A stretch of DNA of 64,000 nt from Halarcobacter bivalviorum (lineage in GTDB: Bacteria > Campylobacterota > Campylobacteria > Campylobacterales > Arcobacteraceae), in contig NZ_CP031217.1 of the NCBI RefSeq assembly GCF_003346815.1, forward strand, positions 2,108,001 to 2,172,000, written 5' to 3'. Shown piece after piece: positions 18,719 through 27,774 of the stretch. The stretch's first letter is position 1. Each line of letters opens with the position of its first letter. Made by a program: the position numbers and the translations under genes. Below the pieces are notes generated by a model. The model saw nothing but the letters and a program-made list of their open reading frames with translations. It made no database searches and was not told the origin of the DNA.

Positions 18719-19786
18719 TTAGTTTTTGTTTATAGAACAAAGGTCAGAGTATGCAACTTCAAGTCTAGAAATCATAGTCTCTTGTCCAGCTCTTAACCAT
18801 TTTCTTGGGTCATAATAAGATTTATTTGGTTTATCTTCACCCTCTGGGTTACCAATTTGACCTTGTAAATAATCTTTATTTTTAGCTTCATAAGCTCTTA
18901 CACCATCCCAAAAAGCCCATTGAGTATCTGTATCAATATTCATTTTGATAACACCATACTCAATTGCTTCTCTGATTTCATGTAACTCAGAACCTGAACC
19001 ACCATGAAAAACAAAGTCAACAGGCTTTGTATCTGTACCATGTTTTTCTTCAATGAATTTTTGAGAATTATCTAGAATTTTTGGACTTAAAACAACATTT
19101 CCTGGTTTATAAACTCCATGAACATTACCAAATGATGCAGCTATTGTAAAGTTTTCAGAAACTTTTGATAACTCTTCATATGCATAACATACTTCTTCTG
19201 GTTGAGTATAAAGTAAAGCATTGTCAACATCTGTGTTATCAACACCATCTTCTTCTCCACCAGTAATTCCAAGTTCAATCTCAATCATCATATCAAGTTC
19301 ATTCATTTTTTTGAAATACTCAACACATGTTCCTACATTCTCTTCTAAAGACTCTTCTGAAAGGTCTAACATATGAGAAGTATATAAAGGTTTACCAGTT
19401 TTTTCAAAATGTTTTTTTCCAGCTTCTAATAAACCATCAATCCATGGTAAAAGTTTTCTTGCCGCATGGTCAGTGTGTAAAATTACAGGAATACCGTAAG
19501 CTTCAGCCATTGTATGTACATGAATTGCTCCACTTATTCCACCTAAAACTGCTGCATCAGCAGTTTTAAGACCCTTTCCTGCAAAATATTGTGCTCCACC
19601 ATTTGAAAATTGTATAATTACTGGTGAGTTTACCTTTGCTGCAGCTTCTAATACTGCATTTACAGAATCCGTTCCTACAACATTTACAGCAGGAATTGCA
19701 AATTTATTCTCTTTTGCATATGCAAAAAGTTTTTTTGCTTCGCTTCCACTTAAAACACCAGGTTTAACAATATCTAATACAGCCAC
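18719..19786 (-). CDS. fba: Class II fructose-bisphosphate aldolase
   Basis: This zinc enzyme interconverts fructose-1,6-bisphosphate and two trioses, in this phylum mainly for gluconeogenesis. The 355-residue length is that of the class IIa form. HTDHAARKLLPW contains the catalytic Asp and the first zinc His, IEIELGITGGEEDGVDN holds another signature, and FHGGSGS and NIDTDTQWAFW the phosphate-binding and substrate regions. It starts 11 bases after the peb4-like gene; the same pair is adjacent in Campylobacter jejuni. Confidence 0.97.
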   Translation of the reverse strand: MAVLDIVKPGVLSGSEAKKLFAYAKENKFAIPAVNVVGTDSVNAVLEAAAKVNSPVIIQFSNGGAQYFAGKGLKTADAAVLGGISGAIHVHTMAEAYGIPVILHTDHAARKLLPWIDGLLEAGKKHFEKTGKPLYTSHMLDLSEESLEENVGTCVEYFKKMNELDMMIEIELGITGGEEDGVDNTDVDNALLYTQPEEVCYAYEELSKVSENFTIAASFGNVHGVYKPGNVVLSPKILDNSQKFIEEKHGTDTKPVDFVFHGGSGSELHEIREAIEYGVIKMNIDTDTQWAFWDGVRAYEAKNKDYLQGQIGNPEGEDKPNKSYYDPRKWLRAGQETMISRLEVAYSDLCSINKN

Positions 19787-19797
19787 TCATTTTCTCC

Positions 19798-20628
19798 TTA
19801 TAATTTGATAACTATTTTTGCTTTATCTCTTAATTTATTTGCTTCAGATTCAAGGAAGTTTCTAAACTTTTCTTGTAATAAAACTTGTTTAATTCTATTT
19901 TTAATTTTATCATATTCTAAAGTTTTCGCTGCTTCTTTATCCTCTAAGTAGATAACATGATACCCAAATTGTGTTTTAACTGGGCTTTTAGAATAATTAC
20001 CAACCTTTAAAGCGTTTGCAGCATCAGAGAATTCTTTAACCATTTTTGTCTCTGGAAACTTACCTAAATAACCACCTTGTGGACCAGTTGGACCAACTGA
20101 TTTTGTTTTTGCTAACTCAACAAATTTATCTTTTTTATTTGAAGCTTTATCTAAAGTTTTGATAATCTCTTTTCCTTCTGCTTCAGTTTTTACAAGAATA
20201 TGTCTTGCTTCTAAAGTAGCTGGAACTTTAAATTGAGCTTTATTTTGCTCATAGTAATCTTTCATATCTTTTTCAGATACTGTTACTTTTTCAGACTCTT
20301 TTTTTAACCATACTCTTAAAGCTAAATCTTTTTTTAATTTTTCTAAGCTTTCTTTATATTCTGCATCTTTTTCAACACCACTTTTTACAGCTTTTTCTGT
20401 TAAAAGTTTATTGTTGATAATTTGATCTAAAATTTGATTTTTATTCTTTTTTGGTAAAGAATCGAAATCAATATTTGGATTTCCTAATAAAATAGCAATA
20501 TCTTGTTTTGTGATTTTATCACCATTCACTGTTGCTAAAACATCAGAAGAAGCACATAATGAACTTGTTGTTATTGCAACTGTTGCAATAAGGCTTGTAA
20601 CTAATTTTTTGCTTGTAACTTTAATCAT
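19798..20628 (-). CDS. peb4: Periplasmic peptidyl-prolyl isomerase, PEB4/SurA type
   Basis: This chaperone-isomerase assists folding of outer-membrane proteins in the periplasm. The 276-residue product has a signal peptide (about 1-26, cut near LCA-SSDV), an N-terminal SurA-like helical region (30-125), and a parvulin domain with EARHILVKTEAEG (about 133-145), GGYLGKF and FGYHVIYLED. A C-terminal helix completes the family fold. It is the first gene of a two-gene unit with fba and diverges from hsrA. Confidence 0.93.
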   Translation of the reverse strand: MIKVTSKKLVTSLIATVAITTSSLCASSDVLATVNGDKITKQDIAILLGNPNIDFDSLPKKNKNQILDQIINNKLLTEKAVKSGVEKDAEYKESLEKLKKDLALRVWLKKESEKVTVSEKDMKDYYEQNKAQFKVPATLEARHILVKTEAEGKEIIKTLDKASNKKDKFVELAKTKSVGPTGPQGGYLGKFPETKMVKEFSDAANALKVGNYSKSPVKTQFGYHVIYLEDKEAAKTLEYDKIKNRIKQVLLQEKFRNFLESEANKLRDKAKIVIKL

Positions 20629-20754
20629 TATATTCCTTAATAATTTTGATTTTAATATTGTATCTTTATTTTATTAACATGAAGTTAATTCGCACTTTTT
20701 GTCTAAATTTCAAAATTTACCTTAAAAAACCTTTAATTTTTACTATATTTATGA

Positions 20755-20760
20755 TATAAT
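20755..20760 (+). promoter_or_regulatory. -10 box of the hsrA operon
   Basis: A perfect TATAAT, preceded by the T-rich run usual for the main sigma factor in this phylum, places transcription start near 20767, about 50 bases before the hsrA start. An AAGGAA ribosome-binding site follows at 20805-20810. Confidence 0.65.
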
Positions 20761-20775
20761 ACGGCAAATTTTAAA

Positions 20776-20792
20776 CTTAACTTAAATTTAAG
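20776..20792. promoter_or_regulatory. Candidate HsrA operator (CTTAA/TTAAG half-sites)
   Basis: CTTAA at 20776 and 20781 is followed by TTTAAG at 20787-20792; bases 20781-20792 form a perfect 12-bp palindrome. H. pylori HP1043 is reported to bind TTAAG-type half-sites and to regulate its own gene (recalled, not searched). The position just after the predicted transcription start would suit autoregulation. Confidence 0.4.
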
Positions 20793-20817
20793 TTACGAGA
20801 GTATAAGGAAAATCTAT

Positions 20818-21498
20818 ATGAGAATATTAATTATTGAAGATGAGATTACGTTAAATAGAACTCTGCAAGAAGGTCTAACAGACTTCGGATACCAAGTAGA
20901 TGCAGCAGAAAATTATAAAGATGCAGAGTACTTCATTGATATTAGAAATTATGATTTAGTATTAACTGACTGGATGTTACCAGACGGAGATGGGATTGAG
21001 TTATGTAAAATAGTTAAAAACAGAAGCTCAAGAACTGCAGTTGTTATTTTATCTGCAAGAGATGATAAAGATTCTGAAATTGAAGCATTAAAATCTGGTG
21101 CTGATGATTATATTAAAAAACCATTTGACTTCGATATTCTATTAGCTAGAATTGAAGCTAGATTAAGATTCGGTGGAACAAATGTAATCGAAATTGAAGA
21201 TTTATCAATTAACCCTGATGAAGAAAAAATCGAATATAACGGTGAAGAGATTGAATTAAAAGGTAAACCTTTTGAAGTATTAACTCACCTTGCAAGACAC
21301 AGAGATCAAATCGTATCTAAAGAACAATTATTAGATGCTATCTGGGAAGAACCAGAATTAGTAACTCCAAACGTAATTGAAGTTGCAATTAACCAAATTA
21401 GACAAAAAATGGATAAACCATTAAACATCTCTACTATTGAGACGATTAGAAGAAGAGGTTACAGATTCTGTTACCCTGATACTGACGAAGAAGCATAA
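20818..21498 (+). CDS. hsrA: HsrA-type response regulator with intact receiver
   Basis: The C-terminal half (about 115-222) is almost the same as that of H. pylori HsrA/HP1043, an essential homeostatic regulator: GKPFEVLTHLARHRDQIVSK and IEVAINQIRQKMDKPL are both present. Unlike HP1043, whose receiver lacks the phosphoacceptor, this one has a normal pocket: Asp8, Asp51 (in LVLTDWMLPDGDG), Ser79 and Lys101. It is followed after 26 bases by a histidine kinase gene, so it is probably phosphorylated. Expected targets are respiration, translation and redox genes, as in relatives (inference). Confidence 0.93.
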   Translation: MRILIIEDEITLNRTLQEGLTDFGYQVDAAENYKDAEYFIDIRNYDLVLTDWMLPDGDGIELCKIVKNRSSRTAVVILSARDDKDSEIEALKSGADDYIKKPFDFDILLARIEARLRFGGTNVIEIEDLSINPDEEKIEYNGEEIELKGKPFEVLTHLARHRDQIVSKEQLLDAIWEEPELVTPNVIEVAINQIRQKMDKPLNISTIETIRRRGYRFCYPDTDEEA

Positions 21499-21524
21499 GA
21501 AACCTAAAAAAGGTTAAATAAACT

Positions 21525-22817
21525 ATGCAAGCGAAGAGCATTTATAAACAGTTTTACCAAAAACTAATTCTTGCTACTTCGCTTTTTATTATTATTCTCT
21601 CATTTATTTTTTACGGATATACTAAATCAACTATTTATGAAGAGCTGAAAGAGTCTCTTCTTTCTGATGCAGAACTAATTTTTAAAATTAGTCAAAATGC
21701 TGATGTAAATTCTAGAAACTTTAATATTATTACTCATAATGGAATTAATGTTGACCTTGTTACTTTAAAACACATTCCTGAAGTAGCCTACTCAACTTAC
21801 AAGCTAAATGATAATCATTTTATGCAAATTCTTTATCCTTTTAATCTTGAAAAAAATCAATATATTAAAATTGTAAAGAATATTAACTCATCAATAAAGA
21901 TGCTTACAAAAATTTTTAACAACATTCTTTTAATCTCTTTTGGTGGTTTAATAATGGTTGTTCTTTATGCTTTTACTGTTTCAAAAACACTATTAAGACC
22001 AATTATTCAAATTACAAAAAAACTTTCTAATATGGATGAAAACTATCTAACTCAAATAAATAAAAATAACCTTCCTATAGAGTTTCATCCTTTAGCAGAC
22101 TCAATTAACTCTTTAACTACAAGAATAGAGACAAATATCAAATTTAAAAAAGAGTTATTTATTGGAGTTGCTCATGAATTAAAGACTCCTCTAGCAGTAA
22201 TGAAACTAAAAAATGAAGTTACTTTAATGAAAGATAGAGAGACTCAAAAATATAAAGATACATTAAAACTTACAGTTGAACAAATCAATGATATGAATAA
22301 AATGATCTCTTCTATTTTAGATATTGGACGAGCTGAAGGGGCACAATTTGAAAAACCTGAAGAGATAGATTTAGTTCAATATATGCAAAGAAAAACAAAT
22401 GATTATAGAATGTTAAGTGCAAAAAAGAAAATTATTCTTACTTTCTTTTCAAATGTAAATCATCATAAAGTATATTTACAACCAACACTATTAAATCAAA
22501 TTATTCAAAACTTTGTACAAAATGCTATAAAATTTACACCTGATAATAAAGCAATTGCCATAAGATTAGAAAAAACAAAAGATACTACAACTCTTTCTAT
22601 TACTGATGATGGAAGTGGAATTGATGAATCAATTGATCTTTTTGCTCCATTTAAAAGAATGGGTGAAGAAAGTGGTGCAGGACTTGGTCTTTTCTTAGCA
22701 AAAAATGCTGCTGATGCACTGGGAGCAACTATAAGTTTAAAAAATAGAACTGATGGAAAAACAGGATGTATTGCTACTTTAGTTTTAAATAACAAAACAC
22801 CCCAAAGTAAAAGTTAA
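21525..22817 (+). CDS. Membrane histidine kinase paired with HsrA
   Basis: The 430-residue protein has two membrane segments (about 14-32 and 132-152) around a small periplasmic domain of about 100 residues, a HAMP-like linker (153-205), the phosphoacceptor His217 in VAHELKTPL, an N box NFVQNAIKFTPDN, DDGSGID and GAGLGLFLAKNAA. All kinase motifs are intact. It lies 26 bases after hsrA in the same operon and is the obvious partner. The signal is unknown; the periplasmic domain has no recognised motif. Confidence 0.93.
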   Translation: MQAKSIYKQFYQKLILATSLFIIILSFIFYGYTKSTIYEELKESLLSDAELIFKISQNADVNSRNFNIITHNGINVDLVTLKHIPEVAYSTYKLNDNHFMQILYPFNLEKNQYIKIVKNINSSIKMLTKIFNNILLISFGGLIMVVLYAFTVSKTLLRPIIQITKKLSNMDENYLTQINKNNLPIEFHPLADSINSLTTRIETNIKFKKELFIGVAHELKTPLAVMKLKNEVTLMKDRETQKYKDTLKLTVEQINDMNKMISSILDIGRAEGAQFEKPEEIDLVQYMQRKTNDYRMLSAKKKIILTFFSNVNHHKVYLQPTLLNQIIQNFVQNAIKFTPDNKAIAIRLEKTKDTTTLSITDDGSGIDESIDLFAPFKRMGEESGAGLGLFLAKNAADALGATISLKNRTDGKTGCIATLVLNNKTPQSKS

Positions 22818-22819
22818 TC

Positions 22820-23251
22820 TTAGTTAAATATATTATTATGTTCGATTTTAGTACATTTATTTTGTACTACTTTCATACCTGCTGCTTCAGCTTTTTGTGC
22901 AGCTTCATTATTTACTAAACCTAATTGAGTCCATACTGTATCAATATCTCCTCTTTCAATTGCAGCATCAACTACTTGCCCTATTACATCAGGCTTTCTA
23001 AAAATATCTACCATATCAATTTTAAAAGGTATCTCTTTTAAACTTCTATATACTTTTTCTCCTAAGATTTCATCCTCTTTTGGATATACAGGAACAATCT
23101 TAAACCCTGCATTTTTTAAGTAATTTGCAACTCTATTACTAGCCTTTTCTTCATTTGGAGAAAGCCCAATAATTGCAATTGTTTTTGTATTTTCAAAAAT
23201 TTCTTTTATCTCTTCAATATTACTGTTTACAGTAGGAAATTCACATTCCAT
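22820..23251 (-). CDS. CoA-binding domain protein, YccU type
   Basis: This 143-residue Rossmann-fold protein belongs to the small CoA-binding family related to the N-terminus of succinyl-CoA synthetase alpha. TIAIIGLSPNEEKASNRVANYL (about 28-49, abridged family motif GLSPN...R.A) and IVPVYPKEDEI are seen. Function of the family is unknown. It is monocistronic, convergent with the hsrA-associated kinase with only two bases between. Confidence 0.86.
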   Translation of the reverse strand: MECEFPTVNSNIEEIKEIFENTKTIAIIGLSPNEEKASNRVANYLKNAGFKIVPVYPKEDEILGEKVYRSLKEIPFKIDMVDIFRKPDVIGQVVDAAIERGDIDTVWTQLGLVNNEAAQKAEAAGMKVVQNKCTKIEHNNIFN

Positions 23252-23332
23252 TTTATCTCCTTTTCTTTTATGATAAATATTAGCAAAATAGTGTTTAGTA
23301 AAGCAAGAAAGAATTATATTTTAGGCATAAAA

Positions 23333-23360
23333 AAAGCCAAACTCTTTCAAGTTTGGCTTT
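23333..23360 (-). terminator. Terminator of the oad operon
   Basis: An 11-base-pair perfect stem AAAGCCAAACT / AGTTTGGCTTT with a six-base loop is followed on the minus strand by a run of T. It lies 25 bases after the oadB stop. Confidence 0.88.
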
Positions 23361-23384
23361 ATATGTTTTATTAAATGTTGTTTT

Positions 23385-24701
23385 TTAAAAAATCGATAAA
23401 AGTACACCAGCAGCTACGGCAGAGCCAATAACACCAGCAACATTAGGACCCATCGCATGCATTAATAATACATTTGATTTGTCATATTCTTGTCCAACTT
23501 TACTAACAACTCTTGCTGCCATTGGTACAGCTGATACTCCTGCAGCACCAATAAGAGGGTTAATCTTATTCTCATCAGACGAAAATTTATTCATGATCTT
23601 TGCCATGATTACACCTGCTGCTGTTCCTGCTGCAAATGCAATTAATCCAATAACCATAATCCCAAGTGTCTCTAACACTAAGAATTTATCAGCAGCTAGT
23701 TTTGAACCAACCCCTAATCCTAAGAAAATTGTTACTATATTGATTAATGAATTCTGCATTGTATCAGAAAGTCTCTCAACAACTCCTGATTGTTTGAAGA
23801 AATTTCCTAAACAAAATGCTCCAATTAGTGGAGTTGACTCTGGTAAGAACAGAATTGCTAACAATAATATAACAATTGGCAGTGTTAAATTCTCTAATTT
23901 ATGCACTTTTCTTAATTTTGGCATTTTGATTTTTCTTTCAGCCTCTGAAGTAAGTGCCTTCATAATTGGAGGTTGAATTACTGGTACTAATGCCATATAA
24001 GAGTATGCTGCTACTGCAATTGCACCTAATAATTCAGGAGCTAATCTATTTGCAATAAAGATTGATGTTGGTCCATCAGCTCCACCAATAATAGAAATAG
24101 CTGAAGCAGACTGTAAATCAAATCCTAAAACTACTGCACCTACTAGTGATCCAAAGATACCAAACTGTGCTGCTCCTCCTAGGATTGCTGCTTTTGGATT
24201 TGCTAATAGTGGAGTAAAGTCTGTCATTGCTCCAACTCCCATAAAAATTAATAATGGGAAAAATCCATTTGCAATACCCATATTATAAATAATACCAAGC
24301 ATTCCAGTCTCTCCACCAATTCCAGCTAGTGGAATATTAGCTAAGATACCACCAAAGGCTATTGGCATTAATAATAATGGTTCAAATCCTTTTGCAATTG
24401 CAAGGTAGAATAAGAATAGACAAATTGCTATCATTATTAATCTACCCCAAGTTTGTTCAAAAGTAGTCATAACTCTTGCATCTTCGGCATGAGCTTCTGA
24501 AGTCATTACATCATCACTTGGATTTGTAAAAGCATAAATCCCTGTTGTTTTATAGAATGACTCTAATAATTGACCTAATGATTTTTCATGATATTCATGT
24601 TTTACTTCTTCTGCAGGTGCTGCATTTGCACTTGCAAAAGAGTTTGTTGTGAATAGTGTAAAAAACAACAGTAGCATTGAAGCTAGTATTTTTTTATTCA
24701 T
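23385..24701 (-). CDS. oadB: Oxaloacetate decarboxylase beta subunit (sodium pump)
   Basis: OadB decarboxylates carboxybiotin and pumps sodium ions outward. The 438-residue protein is mostly membrane segments. Key signatures are [23 protein letters not shown] (about 204-226, abridged GGADGPT), the SAFA-like [11 protein letters not shown] and [11 protein letters not shown] near the end. The N-terminus carries a signal-like segment and about 50 extra residues before the first conserved part, longer than in enteric OadB. It is the last gene of oadG-oadA-oadB. Confidence 0.94.
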   Translation of the reverse strand: MNKKILASMLLLFFTLFTTNSFASANAAPAEEVKHEYHEKSLGQLLESFYKTTGIYAFTNPSDDVMTSEAHAEDARVMTTFEQTWGRLIMIAICLFLFYLAIAKGFEPLLLMPIAFGGILANIPLAGIGGETGMLGIIYNMGIANGFFPLLIFMGVGAMTDFTPLLANPKAAILGGAAQFGIFGSLVGAVVLGFDLQSASAISIIGGADGPTSIFIANRLAPELLGAIAVAAYSYMALVPVIQPPIMKALTSEAERKIKMPKLRKVHKLENLTLPIVILLLAILFLPESTPLIGAFCLGNFFKQSGVVERLSDTMQNSLINIVTIFLGLGVGSKLAADKFLVLETLGIMVIGLIAFAAGTAAGVIMAKIMNKFSSDENKINPLIGAAGVSAVPMAARVVSKVGQEYDKSNVLLMHAMGPNVAGVIGSAVAAGVLLSIF

Positions 24702-24727
24702 TAAATATTTCTCCAGTTCTTTATAGC

Positions 24728-26533
24728 TTAGCTAATTGTTGCTATTGCTTGACCTTCTTCAACAGCATCACCTGGATTAGCTAAAATTGCACTTACTGTT
24801 CCATCACAAGGAGCTTCTACATCAATTTCCATTTTCATTGCTTCTAGAATTGCTACGATATCACCTTGTTTTACTGTATCTCCAACTTTAACATTTACTT
24901 TCCATACATTTCCTGCAACAGTTGCTCCAACTTCTGCTCCACCACCACTTACTGGTGCTGCTGATGCTGATGTTTCTACTGGTGTTACTTGAATATCTGC
25001 ATTACCTTCAGCTACAGTTACATTAAATTTTTGTCCATCTACAACTACTGTATAGTTTCCTGTTGCATTACTCATACTATTTTTCTCTCCTAATTTACAT
25101 TCTTTATCATTTTCGCATGTTGCATCATTTGTTTTTCTTACATTTAATGGGCTTTCACCTTTTAGAAAAGCAATTCCTTTTTCATCACAAGCTGCTGCTA
25201 TAAAGATATTCTCATCACTTGTTTCGATATTCTCTTCTTTTAATCTTCCTTCCCAGTAAGACATAGTTTTCTTCTCATCTCTATCTGCTATATCTAGTGG
25301 GTTTTCACTTGTTGGTTCAAGTTTTAGTTTTTCAGAAGCTAATTTAACAATCTCTTGGTCTGGTTCAACTGGTGTTTTACCGAAGTATCCTAATACCATC
25401 TTTCCATAACCTGGTGCAATTTGTTTCCATGGTCCAAACATTACATTTGCGTATGCTTGTTGCCAATAGAATTGTGAAACTGGTGTTACTGATGTTCCAT
25501 ATCCACCTTTTTCTACTACTTCTTGCATTGCTTTTATTACTTCTGGGAATTTATCTAAAGTTCCATTATCTCTCATCATTTGTGTATTTGCTGTTAATGC
25601 TCCACCTGGCATTGGAGAGAATGGGATTAAAGGAGAAACTTGTGTTGCTTCTGGTGGCATAAAGTAATCTTTTAAACAAGATTGTAAAGTATCTTGATAT
25701 TTTAATACTTTAGAGATTTCTAATCCACCTAAATCATAATTCATACCTTTTACTGCGTGCATCATTGTTAGGATATCTGGTTGAGATGTCCCTCCACTTA
25801 CAGGAGATGCTGCTAGGTCTATTCCATCTGCTCCTGCATCTAATGCTGCTAAGTAACAAGCTACTGATACTCCTGCTGTTTCATGTGTATGTAATCTAAT
25901 ATGAGTATCTTCACCTACTAATTTTCTTGCCATTTTAATAGTATCAAATACTTTTTGTGGAGAAGATGTTCCACTTGCATCTTTAAAACAAATAGAGTCA
26001 AATGGTAAGCCACTATCTAGGATATTTCTTAATGTCTTTTCATAGAATGGTACATCATGAGCTCCTTCACATCCTGGAGGTAAGTCCATTAATGTTACTA
26101 CTACTTCATGATTTAGTCCATATTTTTTTATACATTCTGCACTATATTCTAAGTTTTGTACATCATTTAATGCATCAAAGTTTCTTATTGTTGTTACACC
26201 ATGTTTTGCAAACATTTTTGCGTGCATCTCTACTAGTTCTCTTGAACCTGTATCTAGCATTACTGTATTTATACCTCTTGCTAGGGTTTGTAGATTCGCT
26301 TCTGGTCCTACAATTTCTCTAAATTTATCCATCATTTCGAATGCGTTTTCTTGTAGATAGAAGAATAAAGATTGGAATCTTGCTCCTCCTCCGAACTCGA
26401 AATGATTGATACCTGCTTCTTTCGCAGCTTCAACAGCTGGAAAAAAATCTTCCATTAAAACTCTACCTCCGAAGACAGATTGGAATCCATCTCTAAATGT
26501 AGTATCCATAACATCAATATATTTTTTTGACAT
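24728..26533 (-). CDS. oadA: Oxaloacetate decarboxylase / pyruvate carboxylase alpha (biotin) subunit
   Basis: This subunit carries the carboxyltransferase and the biotin. The DmpG-type TIM barrel starts with MDTTFRDG, followed by a conserved carboxylase domain (about 300-470) and a biotinyl domain (about 525-601) with the biotin lysine Lys567 in EAMKMEID. Between the last two lies a linker with two cysteines ([10 protein letters not shown]). With OadG and OadB beside it, it forms the membrane decarboxylase; it could also work with a separate PycA as pyruvate carboxylase, as PycB does in Campylobacter. It starts five bases after oadG. Confidence 0.95.
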   Translation of the reverse strand: MSKKYIDVMDTTFRDGFQSVFGGRVLMEDFFPAVEAAKEAGINHFEFGGGARFQSLFFYLQENAFEMMDKFREIVGPEANLQTLARGINTVMLDTGSRELVEMHAKMFAKHGVTTIRNFDALNDVQNLEYSAECIKKYGLNHEVVVTLMDLPPGCEGAHDVPFYEKTLRNILDSGLPFDSICFKDASGTSSPQKVFDTIKMARKLVGEDTHIRLHTHETAGVSVACYLAALDAGADGIDLAASPVSGGTSQPDILTMMHAVKGMNYDLGGLEISKVLKYQDTLQSCLKDYFMPPEATQVSPLIPFSPMPGGALTANTQMMRDNGTLDKFPEVIKAMQEVVEKGGYGTSVTPVSQFYWQQAYANVMFGPWKQIAPGYGKMVLGYFGKTPVEPDQEIVKLASEKLKLEPTSENPLDIADRDEKKTMSYWEGRLKEENIETSDENIFIAAACDEKGIAFLKGESPLNVRKTNDATCENDKECKLGEKNSMSNATGNYTVVVDGQKFNVTVAEGNADIQVTPVETSASAAPVSGGGAEVGATVAGNVWKVNVKVGDTVKQGDIVAILEAMKMEIDVEAPCDGTVSAILANPGDAVEEGQAIATIS

Positions 26534-26538
26534 TTAAT

Positions 26539-26784
26539 TTAACCTTTTAGATTTTTATGATGTTGAACAGCTGCTACTATAGCCGCTATCTTTGCAGTTT
26601 TCTCTTTTGAAGCCTCTGTAGTTCTTGGCTTTGTAGGTGCTGGTGTCTCTCCTTGCGGAAAATACTTACCAATTATTTTTGCTTGCAGTTTTAAAGCATA
26701 GACCATTACGATCAAGAATAAGAATACTATCCCCATCCCCAAGACCATAAACTTTATCGCTTCTGCAACTAAGTTTGTTTCCAT
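26539..26784 (-). CDS. oadG: Oxaloacetate decarboxylase gamma subunit
   Basis: This small subunit holds the alpha and beta subunits together. The 81-residue product has one membrane segment (about 10-31) that follows EAIKFMVLGMGIVF, typical of OadG, then a charged tail ending in VAAVQHHKNLKG; the histidines may bind zinc. It is the first gene of the operon and diverges from an AraC regulator; the 126-base gap contains phased repeats. Confidence 0.9.
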   Translation of the reverse strand: METNLVAEAIKFMVLGMGIVFLFLIVMVYALKLQAKIIGKYFPQGETPAPTKPRTTEASKEKTAKIAAIVAAVQHHKNLKG

Positions 26785-26849
26785 GTTTTTCCTCTAGTTC
26801 AATTTAGATAATCTATTGTAATGTAATAATAAAACTTTTTCTTCTTCTT

Positions 26850-26905
26850 TTTTGCTAATTTTATTGTTCATTAGTGCTAATTTTTTAGTTTAATAGTGCT
26901 ATAAT
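26850..26905. promoter_or_regulatory. Three 22-bp-spaced GCTA elements and leaderless promoter
   Basis: TAGTGCTA occurs at 26872 and 26894 and a 6-of-8 variant at 26850, so the three copies are exactly 22 bp (two helix turns) apart. The last overlaps TATAAT (26900-26905), which lies only five bases before the ATG of the AraC gene, so its message is probably leaderless. AraC-type dimers bind direct repeats at about this spacing; autoregulation and control of oad are inferred. Confidence 0.5.
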
Positions 26906-26910
26906 TTTTT

Positions 26911-27774
26911 ATGAAAAAAGATACTCTGGAAAAAAGAACAAGAATTGCAAATGATATTCTTTACTACATCTACACTCATATCGACACGCACATTGATATT
27001 GAAGAATTAAGTTATGACTTACATATTAGTAAATATCATATGCATCGTATTTTTAAAGAGGCTTTTGGAAAAAATATCTATGAGAGTATAAAATCTATTA
27101 GACTTCAAAAAGCTGCAAACCTACTTCTTACAAATAGATATTCAACAATTTCAGAAATTGCAAGCTCTTGTGGATATAGTTCTCAATCTTCTTTTATCAA
27201 AGCTTTTAAGAATAGATTTGATTTTTCACCAAAAGAGTGGAGAAATAATGGTTATAAAGAGTATTCAAATAAGATTTTAGAAGAATCAGAATTTGCTTTA
27301 AAATCAACCGCAAACTTTACAAATCTAGAACCAAAAATTGTGAAGATGCCTTATTTAGAGAGTTATTATATTAGAAACAAAGGTTATAATGTAAATATTA
27401 AACAGACTTGGCAAAAACTTCAAACTTGGATATTAAATTCTGATATTAAAAACTACAAGCAAATAGCTTTGTTACATGATAATCCTACAATTACCCACTT
27501 AAATGAGTGTCAATATATTGCTTGTATTATGACTGATGCAGATAATGATAAACTACCTAAATTTAAAATTGCAAATGGTGTTTATGCGAAATTTGATTTA
27601 GTTGGAAATCATGGAGATATGTTAAAGTTCATTCACTGGGTTTATCATGAATGGTTAATCAAAAGTGGATATGAAACAACAACAAAACCATCATACGCTG
27701 TTTATAAAAAGAATAACTTTCTAAGCGATGATGATAAGTTTGAATTGAGTTTTTATGTATCAGTAAAATTCTAG
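26911..27774 (+). CDS. AraC-family regulator with GyrI-like effector domain
   Basis: The 287-residue protein has an N-terminal AraC DNA-binding domain with two helix-turn-helix motifs (about 14-112; IEELSYDLHISKYHMHRIFKEAFG and EIASSCGYSSQSSFIKAFKNRF in abridged form) and a C-terminal GyrI/SoxR-effector-like domain (about 130-287) as in Rob and BmrR-type sensors of small hydrophobic ligands. There is no ribosome-binding site, and TATAAT is five bases from the ATG. It diverges from oadG and is a candidate local regulator. The stop codon overlaps that of the convergent DHH gene. Confidence 0.9.
   Translation: MKKDTLEKRTRIANDILYYIYTHIDTHIDIEELSYDLHISKYHMHRIFKEAFGKNIYESIKSIRLQKAANLLLTNRYSTISEIASSCGYSSQSSFIKAFKNRFDFSPKEWRNNGYKEYSNKILEESEFALKSTANFTNLEPKIVKMPYLESYYIRNKGYNVNIKQTWQKLQTWILNSDIKNYKQIALLHDNPTITHLNECQYIACIMTDADNDKLPKFKIANGVYAKFDLVGNHGDMLKFIHWVYHEWLIKSGYETTTKPSYAVYKKNNFLSDDDKFELSFYVSVKF

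Noticed and set aside
23479-23976. 165-codon plus-strand frame within oadB
   Set aside because: Antisense of conserved membrane segments of OadB; composition fits a shadow.
25372-26322. Plus-strand open frames opposite oadA
   Set aside because: Leucine-rich antisense shadows of a well-supported gene, without start signals.
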